Source of the DNA: Lachnospiraceae bacterium
Lineage (GTDB): Bacteria; Bacillota; Clostridia; Lachnospirales; Lachnospiraceae
NCBI GenBank assembly: GCA_015057435.1
Contig: SVEJ01000005.1
Location: forward strand, 1 to 64,000
Direction of reading: 5' to 3'
DNA: 64,000 bases
Under the pieces are notes generated by a model. That model searched no databases. It was not told the DNA's origin and saw only the letters and a list, made by a program, of their open reading frames with translations. The position numbers were made by a program, and so were the translations under genes. Positions 33,853 to 43,841 of this stretch are shown here, piece after piece. The stretch's first letter is position 1, and every line of letters begins with the position of its first letter.

Positions 33853-33881
33853 TTTACAAAACCATTGCTCTATTGTAAACT
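33853..33881 (+). promoter_or_regulatory. Candidate promoter for der within an inverted repeat
   Basis: TTTACA at 33853-33858 and TAAACT at 33876-33881 have a 17-base spacer. The boxes lie in the two arms of a perfect 8-bp inverted repeat (GTTTACAA 33852-33859, TTGTAAAC 33873-33880), which could be an operator. A second small hairpin (AAAAGCA/TGCTTTT) follows just before the ribosome site. Confidence 0.5.
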
Positions 33882-33963
33882 ATTGAGAGTTGCAGTTTGA
33901 AGTTAGAAATATGAAGTTACGATTTGAAAAAGCAAATGTGCTTTTAAGAAAAGGAGGATGACA

Positions 33964-35289
33964 ATGAGTAAGCCAATTGTTGCCATCGTAGGAAGACCGA
34001 ATGTTGGTAAGTCCACATTATTCAATGTGTTAGCCGGTTCTAAGATTTCTATTGTAAAAGATACGCCAGGTGTAACAAGAGACCGTATCTATGCAGATGT
34101 GAACTGGTTAGATTATAATTTTACAATGATTGATACCGGTGGTATTGAACCGGAAAGTCAGGATATTATTATTAAAAGTATGCGTGCACAGGCACAGATT
34201 GCCATTGATACAGCTGATGTCATTATGTTCATTGTGGATGTTCGTCAGGGATTGGTAGATGCAGACCATAAGGTTGCAGATATGCTTAGACGCTCACACA
34301 AACCGGTTGTTTTGGTTGTGAATAAAGTAGATAATTTTGATAAATTCATGCCGGATGTATATGAGTTCTATAACTTGGGACTGGGTGATCCATTCCCTGT
34401 TTCTGCAGCCTCTCAGCTAGGCCTTGGTGATATGCTTGATGAAGTGGTATCTCATTTTGATATGGAAGCAAAAGGTGCGGAAGAAGACGACAGACCGAAG
34501 ATTGCGATTATCGGTAAGCCGAATGTTGGTAAGAGTTCCATTATTAATAAGTTATTAGGTGAGGACCGTGTGATTGTATCAGATATTGCAGGAACAACAC
34601 GAGATGCGATTGATACACCGGTTGTCAGAGATGACAGGGAATATGTATTCATCGATACAGCAGGTCTTCGCAGAAAAAGTAAGATTCATGAAGAGATTGA
34701 ACGTTTTTCGATTATTCGTACTGTGTCTGCTGTTGAACGTGCAGATGTATGTGTGCTTGTGATTGATGCAACAGAAGGTGTAACAGAACAGGATGCGAAG
34801 ATTGCAGGTATTGCACATGACCGCGGTAAAGGTATGATTATAGCGGTGAATAAATGGGACGCTATCGAGAAGAGTGATAAAACTGTCTATAAATTTGAGG
34901 AAGAAGTACGTAGAATTCTTTCTTTCATGCCATATGCAGAAGTGATGTTCATCTCTGCTAAGACAGGACAACGTCTTCCGAAATTATTCGATATGATTGA
35001 TTTGGTTGTTGATAACCATGCACTTCGTATTGGTACAGGTGTGTTGAATGAAATTCTTACAGAAGCGGTTGCGATGCAGGAACCACCTTCTGATAAAGGT
35101 AAGAAACTTCGTCTATACTATATGACAGAAGTAGCGGTAAAACCACCAACATTTGTTATCTTTGTAAATGATAAGAATCTGACACATTTCTCATATACAA
35201 GATATATCGAGAATCGTATGAGAGATGCGTTCGGATTTAAGGGGACACCGCTTAAGTTTATCTACCGCGAGAGAAAAGAGAAAGGCTGA
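33964..35289 (+). CDS. der: Ribosome-associated double-GTPase Der (EngA)
   Basis: Der has two tandem G domains and is essential for 50S assembly. In this 441-residue protein the first P-loop is GRPNVGKST near 9-17 and the second GKPNVGKSS near 182-190; NKVD and NKWD are the matching G4 boxes. The C-terminal KH-like domain starts near 355. AAGGAGG fits ATG 33964 (six bases) rather than the abutting ATG 33958. Confidence 0.97.
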   Translation: MSKPIVAIVGRPNVGKSTLFNVLAGSKISIVKDTPGVTRDRIYADVNWLDYNFTMIDTGGIEPESQDIIIKSMRAQAQIAIDTADVIMFIVDVRQGLVDADHKVADMLRRSHKPVVLVVNKVDNFDKFMPDVYEFYNLGLGDPFPVSAASQLGLGDMLDEVVSHFDMEAKGAEEDDRPKIAIIGKPNVGKSSIINKLLGEDRVIVSDIAGTTRDAIDTPVVRDDREYVFIDTAGLRRKSKIHEEIERFSIIRTVSAVERADVCVLVIDATEGVTEQDAKIAGIAHDRGKGMIIAVNKWDAIEKSDKTVYKFEEEVRRILSFMPYAEVMFISAKTGQRLPKLFDMIDLVVDNHALRIGTGVLNEILTEAVAMQEPPSDKGKKLRLYYMTEVAVKPPTFVIFVNDKNLTHFSYTRYIENRMRDAFGFKGTPLKFIYRERKEKG

Positions 35290-35297
35290 TAATTTAT

Positions 35298-35990
35298 ATG
35301 GAAATCTTAGTTAGAGTACTGTGTGTTGTGATTGGATATTGTTTTGGTATGATACAGACGGCATTTATCTATGGTAAAGCACACGGAATTGATATTAGAG
35401 AGCATGGAAGTGGTAATTCGGGTACAACTAATGCGTTACGTGTACTTGGTAAAAAAGCAGGAATTATCGTTTTATTAGGTGATTTTTTCAAGGCAGCTAT
35501 TGTATGCATTCTTGCACGTGTAATTGGCACCATGTTTTTCCCGGATATTATGTATCCAATGATTCTATGGGGTGGTTTGGGTGTTGTTCTCGGACATAAT
35601 TTCCCATTTTATATGAATTTTAAGGGTGGAAAAGGAATTGCTGCAACAGCCGGCGTTATCTTTGGAACGTTGGATTGGAGATTGTGGCTGATTTGTCTGT
35701 TTTCATTTATAATCTGTGTAGCAATTACGCGTTATGTTTCCCTTGGTTCATTAATCGTTGTTACATTGTTATTCTTAAGTTTTATGATACTCGGAATGAC
35801 GGGGAATATTATGAATCCTGTAACAGATACACCTTATGCAGGTGCAGATTTGACTGAATGCTATGTTGTACTTTTTCTTTTTGCAGCACTGGCATTTGAA
35901 CGTCACAAAGCCAATATCGGAAGACTGATTCGTGGTGAGGAGAATAAAATTTTTTCTAAAAAGCCGGAGCTAGAAGAGGCTCAAAAGTAA
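35298..35990 (+). CDS. plsY: Acyl-phosphate glycerol-3-phosphate acyltransferase PlsY
   Basis: PlsY is the membrane enzyme that moves an acyl group from acyl-phosphate to glycerol-3-phosphate, the first committed step of phospholipid synthesis. The 230-residue protein has several membrane segments and the family motifs HGSGNSGTTNALRVLG (near 34-49), GHNFPFYMNFKGGKGIA (near 99-115) and a late FERHKANIGRL. The polar C-terminal ~20 residues are longer than usual. gpsA, which makes its substrate, follows 14 bases later; plsX, which makes the other, is at 37253. Confidence 0.96.
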   Translation: MEILVRVLCVVIGYCFGMIQTAFIYGKAHGIDIREHGSGNSGTTNALRVLGKKAGIIVLLGDFFKAAIVCILARVIGTMFFPDIMYPMILWGGLGVVLGHNFPFYMNFKGGKGIAATAGVIFGTLDWRLWLICLFSFIICVAITRYVSLGSLIVVTLLFLSFMILGMTGNIMNPVTDTPYAGADLTECYVVLFLFAALAFERHKANIGRLIRGEENKIFSKKPELEEAQK

Positions 35991-36004
35991 CGGAGGTATA
36001 TCAT

Positions 36005-37009
36005 ATGAGAGTTTGTGTATTAGGTGCCGGTAGTTGGGGCACGGCGTTATCAATCGTTTTAGCTAATAACGACCATGAGGTTGTTGTATGGTCTATTGAT
36101 CCGGAAGAGATTTTAATGTTAAAAGATTTCAGAGAGCAAAGAGATAAGCTACCGGGTGTGATTGTTCCGGGAACAATCGAGTTCACAACAGACATGGAGA
36201 TGGCATTAGATGGTGCATCGATGGTTGTGTGTGCAGTTCCGTCACCATTTGTTCGTTCTACGATGCATGAAGCTTCAAAGTATATACAAAACGATACAAT
36301 CATTGTAGATGTTGCAAAGGGTATTGAAGATGATACATATAAGACAATGACAGAGATTATTAGTGAAGAATGTCCAAATGCGAGAGTGGCGATTCTTTCC
36401 GGACCAAGTCACGCTGAAGAAGTTGGTAGAAAGATTCCGACAACTGTTGTTGCAGGTTCGAAAGATAAAGCAGTAGCGGAAGTTGTTCAGGATGCATTCA
36501 TGAATGAAGTGTTCCGTGTCTATACAAGTCCTGATGTGATCGGTATAGAATTAGGTGGTTCCCTTAAGAATGTAATTGCGTTAGCAGCAGGTGCAATTGA
36601 CGGACTAGGCTTTGGCGATAATACCAAGGCTGCCTTAATGACCAGAGGTATCTCTGAGATTAGTCGTCTTGTAATTGCTATGGGCGGTCATATAGAAACT
36701 GTTGCCGGACTATCAGGAATTGGTGATTTGATTGTTACTTGTACATCAAAACATTCAAGAAATCGAAACGCCGGATTCTTACTTGGCCAGGGGAAGTCAT
36801 ACCAGGAAGCAATGGATGAAGTGAAGATGGTAGTAGAAGGTGTCTATTCTGCAAAAGCAGCGTTAGCACTTGGCAAAAAACATGGTGTATCGATGCCGAT
36901 TGTAGAAACGGTAAATGCTGTATTATTTGATGGTGCCGATGTGAAAGATGCCACAAAACAATTATTATTAAGAGACCGAACAATGGAAGCAGACAACTTG
37001 CAATGGTAA
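36005..37009 (+). CDS. gpsA: Glycerol-3-phosphate dehydrogenase [NAD(P)+]
   Basis: GpsA reduces dihydroxyacetone phosphate to glycerol-3-phosphate. The 334-residue protein has the nucleotide-binding GAGSWGTAL near 7-15, SGPSHAEEV, the catalytic-Lys region GGSLKNVIALAAG near 188 and GLSGIGDLIVTCTSKHSRNR. GGAGGTATATC precedes ATG 36005. It forms a plsY-gpsA unit that ends at a terminator. Confidence 0.97.
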   Translation: MRVCVLGAGSWGTALSIVLANNDHEVVVWSIDPEEILMLKDFREQRDKLPGVIVPGTIEFTTDMEMALDGASMVVCAVPSPFVRSTMHEASKYIQNDTIIVDVAKGIEDDTYKTMTEIISEECPNARVAILSGPSHAEEVGRKIPTTVVAGSKDKAVAEVVQDAFMNEVFRVYTSPDVIGIELGGSLKNVIALAAGAIDGLGFGDNTKAALMTRGISEISRLVIAMGGHIETVAGLSGIGDLIVTCTSKHSRNRNAGFLLGQGKSYQEAMDEVKMVVEGVYSAKAALALGKKHGVSMPIVETVNAVLFDGADVKDATKQLLLRDRTMEADNLQW

Positions 37010-37025
37010 ATGAAATATTGAATAC

Positions 37026-37059
37026 AAAAGCCAGCTGATCATAATCAGTTGGCTTTTCT
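37026..37059 (+). terminator. Intrinsic terminator of plsY-gpsA
   Basis: A 14-bp stem with one wobble pair (37026-37039 with 37044-37057; arm AAAAGCCAGCTGAT), a 4-base loop, and a descending arm ending in TTTTCTAAT. Confidence 0.9.
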
Positions 37060-37130
37060 AATATATAAAAAAATAATATATTATCCAAGAAAAAGGATGT
37101 TGCTCTATATGTAACAACGAATAGAAACAT

Positions 37131-37159
37131 TTGTCAAAGAATGGTTTTTATGGTATAGT
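37131..37159 (+). promoter_or_regulatory. Sigma-A promoter for plsX-rnc-smc
   Basis: TTGTCA at 37131-37136 and TATAGT at 37154-37159 have a 17-base spacer. The predicted transcript start is near 37166, just before a long hairpin. Confidence 0.75.
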
Positions 37160-37172
37160 ATTTTAGTTAAAG

Positions 37173-37224
37173 TTTGCTTAGATGTATGGAACAAGATACG
37201 TTTTGTTTTATACATCTAAGCAAA
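37173..37224 (+). other. Perfect 15-bp leader hairpin upstream of plsX
   Basis: TTTGCTTAGATGTAT (37173-37187) pairs perfectly with 37210-37224 around a 22-base loop that can itself form a short AACAA/TTGTT stem. It begins about seven bases after the predicted transcript start and has no T run, so it is a 5'-leader structure or a DNA operator rather than a terminator. It does not resemble the FapR operator. Confidence 0.75.
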
Positions 37225-37252
37225 GGAATATTGATAAAACGGAGGGATAATA

Positions 37253-38269
37253 ATGGCAGAATTAATTAGAGTTGCATTAGATACAATGGGTGGAGATAAT
37301 TCTCCGGGAGAACATGTATTAGGTGCAGTCAATGCTGTAAAGGAAAAGGAGGATTTGTTTGTATATCTTACAGGTCCGCAGGAAGAATTGGAAAAAGAAT
37401 TAAGTAAGTACGATTATCCGAAGGATCGTATTGAAATCGTGAATACAACAGAAGAAATTACCTGTCATGATTCACCGGTGAATGCAATTCGTCAGAAAAA
37501 GGATTCATCCATGGTTGTAGGTCTTAAGATGGTTAGGGAAGGAAAAGCAGATGGATGCGTTTCTTCCGGTAATTCAGGTGCATTGTTGGTTGGCGGTCAG
37601 GTACTAGTTGGTAAGATGAAAGGAATTGAGCGTGCTCCGTTAGCACCGGTTGTACCAACAATGAATGGTGTTAGTCTCTTAATTGACTGTGGTGCGAATG
37701 TAGATGCAAAAGCAAGCAATCTTGTACAATTTGCCAAAATGGGTTCCATCTATATGGAGAATGTAATTGGTATTAAGAATCCGCGTGTGGCGATTGTGAA
37801 TATTGGTGCAGAAGAAGAGAAGGGAAATGCACTTGTAAAAGAAACATTTCCGTTATTGAAAGAATGTAAGGATATTAACTTCATCGGAAGTATTGAAGCG
37901 AGAGACTTTCCAAACGGAGCAGCAGATGTTGTTGTAACGGAAGCATTTGTTGGTAATGTTATGTTAAAGCTGACAGAAGGTTTGGCAAAGGCACTTGTTG
38001 GTAAGGTGAAAGAAGGTATGACAGCAACACCTATTTCAACACTCGGAGCCCTTTTGGTGAAGCCTCAGTTAAAACAAACGTTAAAATTCTTTGATACAAC
38101 AGAACACGGTGGGGCACCGCTTCTTGGTTTGAACGGATTAGTTGTTAAGATTCACGGTAATGCAACGAATAAGGAAGTGAAGAATGCATTATTCCAGGTT
38201 GAAACGTTCAAAAAGCAGGATATTAACGGGAAAATTAAGAAGTATCTATTAGATGATCAGGAAGCTTAA
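37253..38269 (+). CDS. plsX: Phosphate acyltransferase PlsX
   Basis: PlsX turns acyl-ACP into acyl-phosphate for PlsY. The 338-residue protein starts MAELIRVALDTMGGDNSP and has VSSGNSGALL near 104, IDCGANVD near 144 and a late LLGLNGLVVKIHG. ACGGAGGG precedes ATG 37253. In many Firmicutes acpP lies between plsX and rnc; here only 22 bases separate them and no carrier-protein gene fits. Confidence 0.96.
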   Translation: MAELIRVALDTMGGDNSPGEHVLGAVNAVKEKEDLFVYLTGPQEELEKELSKYDYPKDRIEIVNTTEEITCHDSPVNAIRQKKDSSMVVGLKMVREGKADGCVSSGNSGALLVGGQVLVGKMKGIERAPLAPVVPTMNGVSLLIDCGANVDAKASNLVQFAKMGSIYMENVIGIKNPRVAIVNIGAEEEKGNALVKETFPLLKECKDINFIGSIEARDFPNGAADVVVTEAFVGNVMLKLTEGLAKALVGKVKEGMTATPISTLGALLVKPQLKQTLKFFDTTEHGGAPLLGLNGLVVKIHGNATNKEVKNALFQVETFKKQDINGKIKKYLLDDQEA

Positions 38270-38291
38270 TATAGCTTTTGGGGGATATAAG

Positions 38292-38993
38292 ATGTTGAAT
38301 TATGATGAACAAGCTTTGGAGCGTAATATAGCATATACGTTTCAGAACAAAGCTTTATTAAAACAGGCAATGTCACACAGCTCTTTTATCAACGAAATGA
38401 AAAAGACCGGGATGGAAAGCTATGAAAGACTTGAATTTCTTGGTGATGCTGTATTAGAGCTTATTACAAGTGAATTTTTGTTTGATAATTACAAAGAGTT
38501 GACAGAAGGTCAATTGACAAAATTGCGTGCATCAATTGTATGTGAATTTACATTATCTGCAATCTCAGAACAATTATCATTTGGCAAATACGTTTTATTG
38601 TCAAAAGGCGAAGAATTAACCGGCGGACGTAACAGAAGTTCCATCTTATGTGACTTGTTCGAGTCAGTATTAGGTGCAATCTATCTAGATGGAGGAATGG
38701 AACCGGCAAGAAAATATGTAAAAACATTTTTACTGACAGATATCGAAAGTAAGTCATTGTTCTATGATGCAAAGACAACATTGCAGGAAATGGTACAAAA
38801 AGACGGAAAAGGTGTTGTTACATATGAAGTTCTTGAAGAATCGGGACCGGATCACAACAAGAAGTTTGTTACGGAAGTATTAGTAGATGGTGTTGCGGTT
38901 GCACAAGGCGAGGGAACATCGAAGAAAAATGCACAGCAGATGGCAGCATACAAGGCAATCTTAACATTTAGAGAAAAAGATTGTTCTGAATGA
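38292..38993 (+). CDS. rnc: Ribonuclease III
   Basis: RNase III cuts double-stranded RNA, including rRNA precursors. The 233-residue protein has the catalytic signature ERLEFLGDAVLEL near 48-60, a second acidic site in DLFESVLGAIYLDGG near 119, and a C-terminal double-stranded RNA-binding domain (about 158-228, GEGTSKKNAQQMAA). The start is ATG 38292 behind GGGGGAT; a longer in-frame start overlaps plsX. Confidence 0.97.
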   Translation: MLNYDEQALERNIAYTFQNKALLKQAMSHSSFINEMKKTGMESYERLEFLGDAVLELITSEFLFDNYKELTEGQLTKLRASIVCEFTLSAISEQLSFGKYVLLSKGEELTGGRNRSSILCDLFESVLGAIYLDGGMEPARKYVKTFLLTDIESKSLFYDAKTTLQEMVQKDGKGVVTYEVLEESGPDHNKKFVTEVLVDGVAVAQGEGTSKKNAQQMAAYKAILTFREKDCSE

Positions 38994-39012
38994 ACGAAAG
39001 TGGAGAGTATAT

Positions 39013-42000
39013 ATGTATTTAAAGAGTATTGAGGTATATGGATTCAAATCCTTTGCCAATCGAATTGTATTTGAATTTAATAAAGGTATCACAGGTATCG
39101 TTGGACCGAATGGTTCAGGAAAGAGTAATGTTGGTGATGCTGTGCGCTGGGTACTTGGTGAACAAAGTGCCAAGCAGCTTCGTGGTGCCAAGATGGAAGA
39201 TGTCATATTCGCAGGTACAGAGCTTAGAAAGCCGCATGGTTCTGCGTATGTAGCGATTACACTTGACAACAGCGATCATTCATTACCGATTGATTATGAA
39301 GAGGTAACCGTTGCAAGACGTGTATATCGTTCCGGAGAAAGTGAATATTTGATTAATGGTACGGTAAGCCGACTTAAGGATGTACATGCACTCTTCTTTG
39401 ATACCGGTATCGGTAAAGAAGGTTATTCTATTATCGGACAGGGTCAGGTTGAGCGTATTCTTTCGGGTAAGCCTGATGAAAGAAGAGAATTATTCGATGA
39501 GGCAGCCGGTATTGTAAAATATAAGAAAAACAAAGCTGCAACCGAGAAATCATTGGCTGCAGAGCGAGAGAATCTTAGTCGTGTTAACGACATTTTGTCA
39601 GAATTAGAAAAGCAGGTAGGTCCATTAGAGAAGCAGTCTGAAGTGGCAAAGAAATATTTGCTTTATAAGGGGGAATTAAAGCGTTTTGACGTGAATGTTT
39701 TCCTTCTTGAAAATGAACGGATTGACTCGTTATTAAAAGAAAATGAAGAAAAATTACATATTGTCAATGATGATTGTGACCGTTTGAAAAAGGAATTCGA
39801 AGATACGAAGAATGAGTATGAACGAATTGAGACGGTCTTAGAACAATGCAATCATGCAATTGATGAAAACCGTAATAAGATACATGAATTGAAGCTTCAA
39901 AACGAAAGAAATGAAGGTGAAGTGAATGTATTGAATCAGCAGATTTCGAATGCAAAATCTACGGATATTCATATGAGTGAACAGATTGACAGAATCAATC
40001 AGGCGTTAGCTGCACAGAACAAGGAAAAACAGGAATTCCAGGAAAAGAAAGCAATTCTTGATGAAAAGATGGATAGTGCAGATGATGTTGTAGATGAAGC
40101 AAGGGAAGTCAGTGAAGGAATCGAAGAAGAGATTGCAAAATTAACCGAAGAAATAGAAAAAAGCAAAGCAGATATCATTGAATATATGAATGATGATGCG
40201 AATCTAAAAGCAAAAGTAGGTCGTTACGATGCAATGCTTGAGAATATCAGCTATCGTAAAACGCAGTTGAATCAGAGATTTTTGCAGTTTAAGTCTGATG
40301 AGCAAAAAGACAAAGAAGAGTTTGAAAAACATAATGTATCGCTTGCTGAAATCGAAAAAACAGTTACGGATATCTTGTCTAATCTTGAAAAGATTGATGC
40401 GGATCTTGATCAGAGCACAATTGACATGAATGAGAACAAGACGCGTCTGTTTAACGCCAATAATGAATACAGCAGTGTCAAATCCAAGTTAGAAGCATTA
40501 AGAAACATTACAGAGCGTTATGATGGATATGGTAATTCCATTAAGCGTGTAATGGAACAAAAAGATTCTAATCCGGGTATTGTTGGTGTAGTTGCTGATA
40601 TTATTCAGGTTAATCAGGAATACGAGATTGCTGTTGAGACTGCACTTGGCGGCAGCATTCAGAATATTGTTACGGATAATGAGAATACTGCAAAGCGACT
40701 CATTCAGTTTTTGAAAAAGAACAGATTCGGTAGGGCAACATTTTTACCACTTACAACAATTGGTGGCAAATATAGTGAATTTAGTAATAAAGATGCATTA
40801 AAGGAACCGGGTGTTATCGGATTAGCAAAAGATCTTGTAAAAGTACATGACAAGTATAGTGCGGTTACGAATCATTTACTTGGACGCATTCTTGTTGTAG
40901 ATACAATTGATCATGCGATTGCTGTGAATAAGAAGTATAATCAGAGTCTTCGAATCGTAACAAAGGAAGGAGAACTCCTTACACCGGGCGGTGCGATGAC
41001 CGGTGGTGCGTTCAAGAATTCATCGAATCTGTTAGGACGTAAGCGTGAGCTTGATGAACTTACAAAAGAGCTTACGGAGATTAATGAAGAAATTGCATTG
41101 GCAACAAAAGAAGAGACACAGATTCGTGAAAAACGCGAGGCGTTAAAGACTGCAAAAGAAGATTATAACTTGCAGTTACAAGAATTATACTTGCAAAAGA
41201 ATACAGTTAGTATGAATATTGAGCAGGTGTCAAAGAATCTTGCTGAAACAGCGAATGCATTTGCATCTGTCAATCGTGAGAACAAGGAATTGGAATCACA
41301 GATTGAAGAGATTAATCAGAACAAGAACGAATTATACGAGAATCATAAACAGGCAGAGGTTGCAAAGCAGGCATTAGAGGAACGTATTGTTGGTTTGGAA
41401 AATCAGGTACAAGATAAGAAAGAGGAATTACGACTTGCCAATGAAAAAGTATCTGAATTGATGATTGAATTCAATACAATCAAGCAGCAAGATGATTTCT
41501 TGATTGAGAATCTTCGTCGTATCCGCGCAGAGGAGACGAAGTTAAAAGAAGAATTGGAAGTATATCGCTCTCAGATGTCAGATTCCGGAAAAGCAATCGA
41601 GGGTCTGGTTGCAAGAATTAATCAATATAAAGCATTGATTGATGCGGATAAGAAAGAAATTATGACATTAGAAGGTTCTTTGGCGAAAGATCTTACGGAC
41701 AAAGAAGAATTAAATGCAAAGCATAAGGAATTCTTTACAAAACGTGAGCAATTGAATGAAGAGATTACCAAGCTTGATAAATCATCATTTAAGCTTGCAG
41801 CCCAGGTTGAAAAGATTACAGAACAGGCAGATGCGCTTAGCAAATATATGTGGGAAGAGTATGAGCTTACATATCAGTCTGCTGTTGAATTAAAAGATGC
41901 GACTTTGAATGATCTTGACAGCTTGAAACGTGAAGTAACGGCGGTTAAGGCGAAGATCAAAGCATTAGGTGATGTCAATGTCAATGCGATTGAAGATTAC

Positions 42001-42576
42001 AAGATTGTTTCAGAACGTTATGAATTCTTAAAGGGACAGCATGATGATATCATCAAGGCAGAAACGAATCTTTTACAGATTATTGCCGAACTTGATGCTG
42101 CGATGCGTACACAATTCGAGCAGAAGTTTAATGAGATTCAGGTTATGTTTGACAAAGTGTTCCGTGAGCTGTTCGGTGGTGGTAAAGCTACTTTGGAGCT
42201 TGTGGATAATGAAGATATCTTAGAAGCGGGTATTCGTATTATTGCACAGCCGCCTGGTAAGAAATTGCAGAATATGATGCAGTTATCCGGTGGTGAGAAG
42301 GCATTATCTGCCATTGCGTTGTTGTTTGCAATTCAAAGTCTGAAGCCATCCCCATTCTGTCTGTTAGACGAGATTGAGGCGGCACTTGACGATTCTAACG
42401 TTACCAGATATGCGAAGTATCTGAATAAGCTTACGAAAGATACGCAGTTTATTGTTATCACGCATAGAAAGGGTACAATGGAAGCTGCAGATGTACTCTA
42501 TGGTATTACCATGCAGGAAAAGGGTGTATCTACCTTGGTATCTGTTAACTTAATTGAGAACGAGTTGGATGACTAG
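39013..42576 (+). CDS. smc: Chromosome segregation protein SMC
   Basis: SMC is the condensin ATPase that organises and separates chromosomes. The 1187-residue protein has Walker A GPNGSGKSN near 32-40, two long coiled coils (about 170-500 and 670-1020), a central hinge (about 520-640; GIVGVVADII, then GGAMTGG), the signature LSGGEKALSAIALLFA near 1094 and Walker B FCLLDEIEAALDD near 1117. Its partners scpA and scpB are not in the window. ftsY follows 23 bases later, a common Firmicutes arrangement. Confidence 0.98.
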   Translation: MYLKSIEVYGFKSFANRIVFEFNKGITGIVGPNGSGKSNVGDAVRWVLGEQSAKQLRGAKMEDVIFAGTELRKPHGSAYVAITLDNSDHSLPIDYEEVTVARRVYRSGESEYLINGTVSRLKDVHALFFDTGIGKEGYSIIGQGQVERILSGKPDERRELFDEAAGIVKYKKNKAATEKSLAAERENLSRVNDILSELEKQVGPLEKQSEVAKKYLLYKGELKRFDVNVFLLENERIDSLLKENEEKLHIVNDDCDRLKKEFEDTKNEYERIETVLEQCNHAIDENRNKIHELKLQNERNEGEVNVLNQQISNAKSTDIHMSEQIDRINQALAAQNKEKQEFQEKKAILDEKMDSADDVVDEAREVSEGIEEEIAKLTEEIEKSKADIIEYMNDDANLKAKVGRYDAMLENISYRKTQLNQRFLQFKSDEQKDKEEFEKHNVSLAEIEKTVTDILSNLEKIDADLDQSTIDMNENKTRLFNANNEYSSVKSKLEALRNITERYDGYGNSIKRVMEQKDSNPGIVGVVADIIQVNQEYEIAVETALGGSIQNIVTDNENTAKRLIQFLKKNRFGRATFLPLTTIGGKYSEFSNKDALKEPGVIGLAKDLVKVHDKYSAVTNHLLGRILVVDTIDHAIAVNKKYNQSLRIVTKEGELLTPGGAMTGGAFKNSSNLLGRKRELDELTKELTEINEEIALATKEETQIREKREALKTAKEDYNLQLQELYLQKNTVSMNIEQVSKNLAETANAFASVNRENKELESQIEEINQNKNELYENHKQAEVAKQALEERIVGLENQVQDKKEELRLANEKVSELMIEFNTIKQQDDFLIENLRRIRAEETKLKEELEVYRSQMSDSGKAIEGLVARINQYKALIDADKKEIMTLEGSLAKDLTDKEELNAKHKEFFTKREQLNEEITKLDKSSFKLAAQVEKITEQADALSKYMWEEYELTYQSAVELKDATLNDLDSLKREVTAVKAKIKALGDVNVNAIEDYKIVSERYEFLKGQHDDIIKAETNLLQIIAELDAAMRTQFEQKFNEIQVMFDKVFRELFGGGKATLELVDNEDILEAGIRIIAQPPGKKLQNMMQLSGGEKALSAIALLFAIQSLKPSPFCLLDEIEAALDDSNVTRYAKYLNKLTKDTQFIVITHRKGTMEAADVLYGITMQEKGVSTLVSVNLIENELDD

Positions 42577-42599
42577 GCTTATTATGAGGAGAGAGTTGA

Positions 42600-43805
42600 A
42601 TGTTTGATTTTTTTAAGAAAAAGAAGAATGCAGAAGAGAATGAAAAACAGATTGATGATTCACTAATGAATGCTGTTCAAGAAGTAGAAAACATTGAAGA
42701 TGAAAGTTTGTCTCAAGATGTTACTGAGTTTGATGAAGCAGATGATCAGGAATCAAATGATACTAATACACATGAGGCTTCAGAAATTGTGTCCGATAAT
42801 GAAACAGATGACGAAGAACAGCTTCAGGAAAAACCAACTAAGAAAAAAGGGTTGTTCGGACGCCTTTTTGCCGGTCTTACAAAGACGAGAGATAGTCTGA
42901 ATCAAAGCTTTAATCAGCTTTTTAGCGGTTTTTCTTCTATCGACGATGATTTCTATGATGAACTCGAAGAAACCTTGATTATGGCTGATCTGGGACTTGA
43001 TACAACAGAACGTATTATTGATGAATTAAAAGCACTTGTTAAGAAAAATCATATCAAAGAAGTGGAAGCCTGCAGAGAATTGGTTATCAATATAATCAAA
43101 GAGCAGATGTTGGTAGATGACAGTGCTTATGATTTTGAAGATAAGAAGACGGTTATGCTGATTATCGGTGTCAATGGTGTCGGTAAGACAACATCCATCG
43201 GCAAACTTGCTGCACAATACAAAGGGCGCGGTAAGCGCGTTATGATGTGTGCGGCAGATACATTCCGTGCTGCAGCAATTGACCAGTTAAAAACATGGGC
43301 AAATCGTGCAGGCGTTGAGATTATTGCCCAGAATGAAGGTTCTGATCCGGGTGCAGTAACATTTGATGCAGTGAAAGCTGCTGCAGCAAGAGATGTTGAT
43401 ATCTTATTGATAGATACTGCAGGACGTCTTCATAATAAAAAAAATCTTATGGATGAGTTGGCAAAGATGAAAAAGATTATCGAACGCGAATATGGCGATG
43501 CACATTTGGAAACATTAATCGTATTAGATGGTTCCACAGGTCAGAATGCATTAGAACAAGCCAGACAGTTCAGTACCGTTACAGAGATTAATGGTATCAT
43601 CCTGACGAAGTTAGACGGAACTGCAAAGGGCGGAATTGCGATTGCAATTCAATCAGAATTAAATGTTCCTGTTAAATATATTGGTGTCGGTGAACAGATT
43701 GATGATTTGCAAAAATTCAATCCGGAAACATATGTCAATGCATTATTCGCTGATATGGATACGAGAAGTGATATTGAAATCTTGATTTCGGAGGATGAAG
43801 AATAG
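42600..43805 (+). CDS. ftsY: Signal recognition particle receptor FtsY
   Basis: FtsY is the membrane-associated GTPase that receives SRP-ribosome complexes. The 401-residue protein starts with a Lys-rich patch (FFKKKKN), then an acidic stretch (about 15-80), a basic linker, and the NG domain from about 85. G1 is [13 protein letters not shown] near 189-201, with DTAGRLHNK and [10 protein letters not shown] further on. AGGAGAGAG precedes ATG 42600. Its partner ffh is at 22344. Confidence 0.97.
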   Translation: MFDFFKKKKNAEENEKQIDDSLMNAVQEVENIEDESLSQDVTEFDEADDQESNDTNTHEASEIVSDNETDDEEQLQEKPTKKKGLFGRLFAGLTKTRDSLNQSFNQLFSGFSSIDDDFYDELEETLIMADLGLDTTERIIDELKALVKKNHIKEVEACRELVINIIKEQMLVDDSAYDFEDKKTVMLIIGVNGVGKTTSIGKLAAQYKGRGKRVMMCAADTFRAAAIDQLKTWANRAGVEIIAQNEGSDPGAVTFDAVKAAAARDVDILLIDTAGRLHNKKNLMDELAKMKKIIEREYGDAHLETLIVLDGSTGQNALEQARQFSTVTEINGIILTKLDGTAKGGIAIAIQSELNVPVKYIGVGEQIDDLQKFNPETYVNALFADMDTRSDIEILISEDEE

Positions 43806-43841
43806 GATTGAAATGATCCGTAAAATTAGGAGGAGCAATTG

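Noticed and set aside
33899..33930. Repeated GAAGTTA motifs before der
   Set aside because: Short and AT-rich; likely chance.
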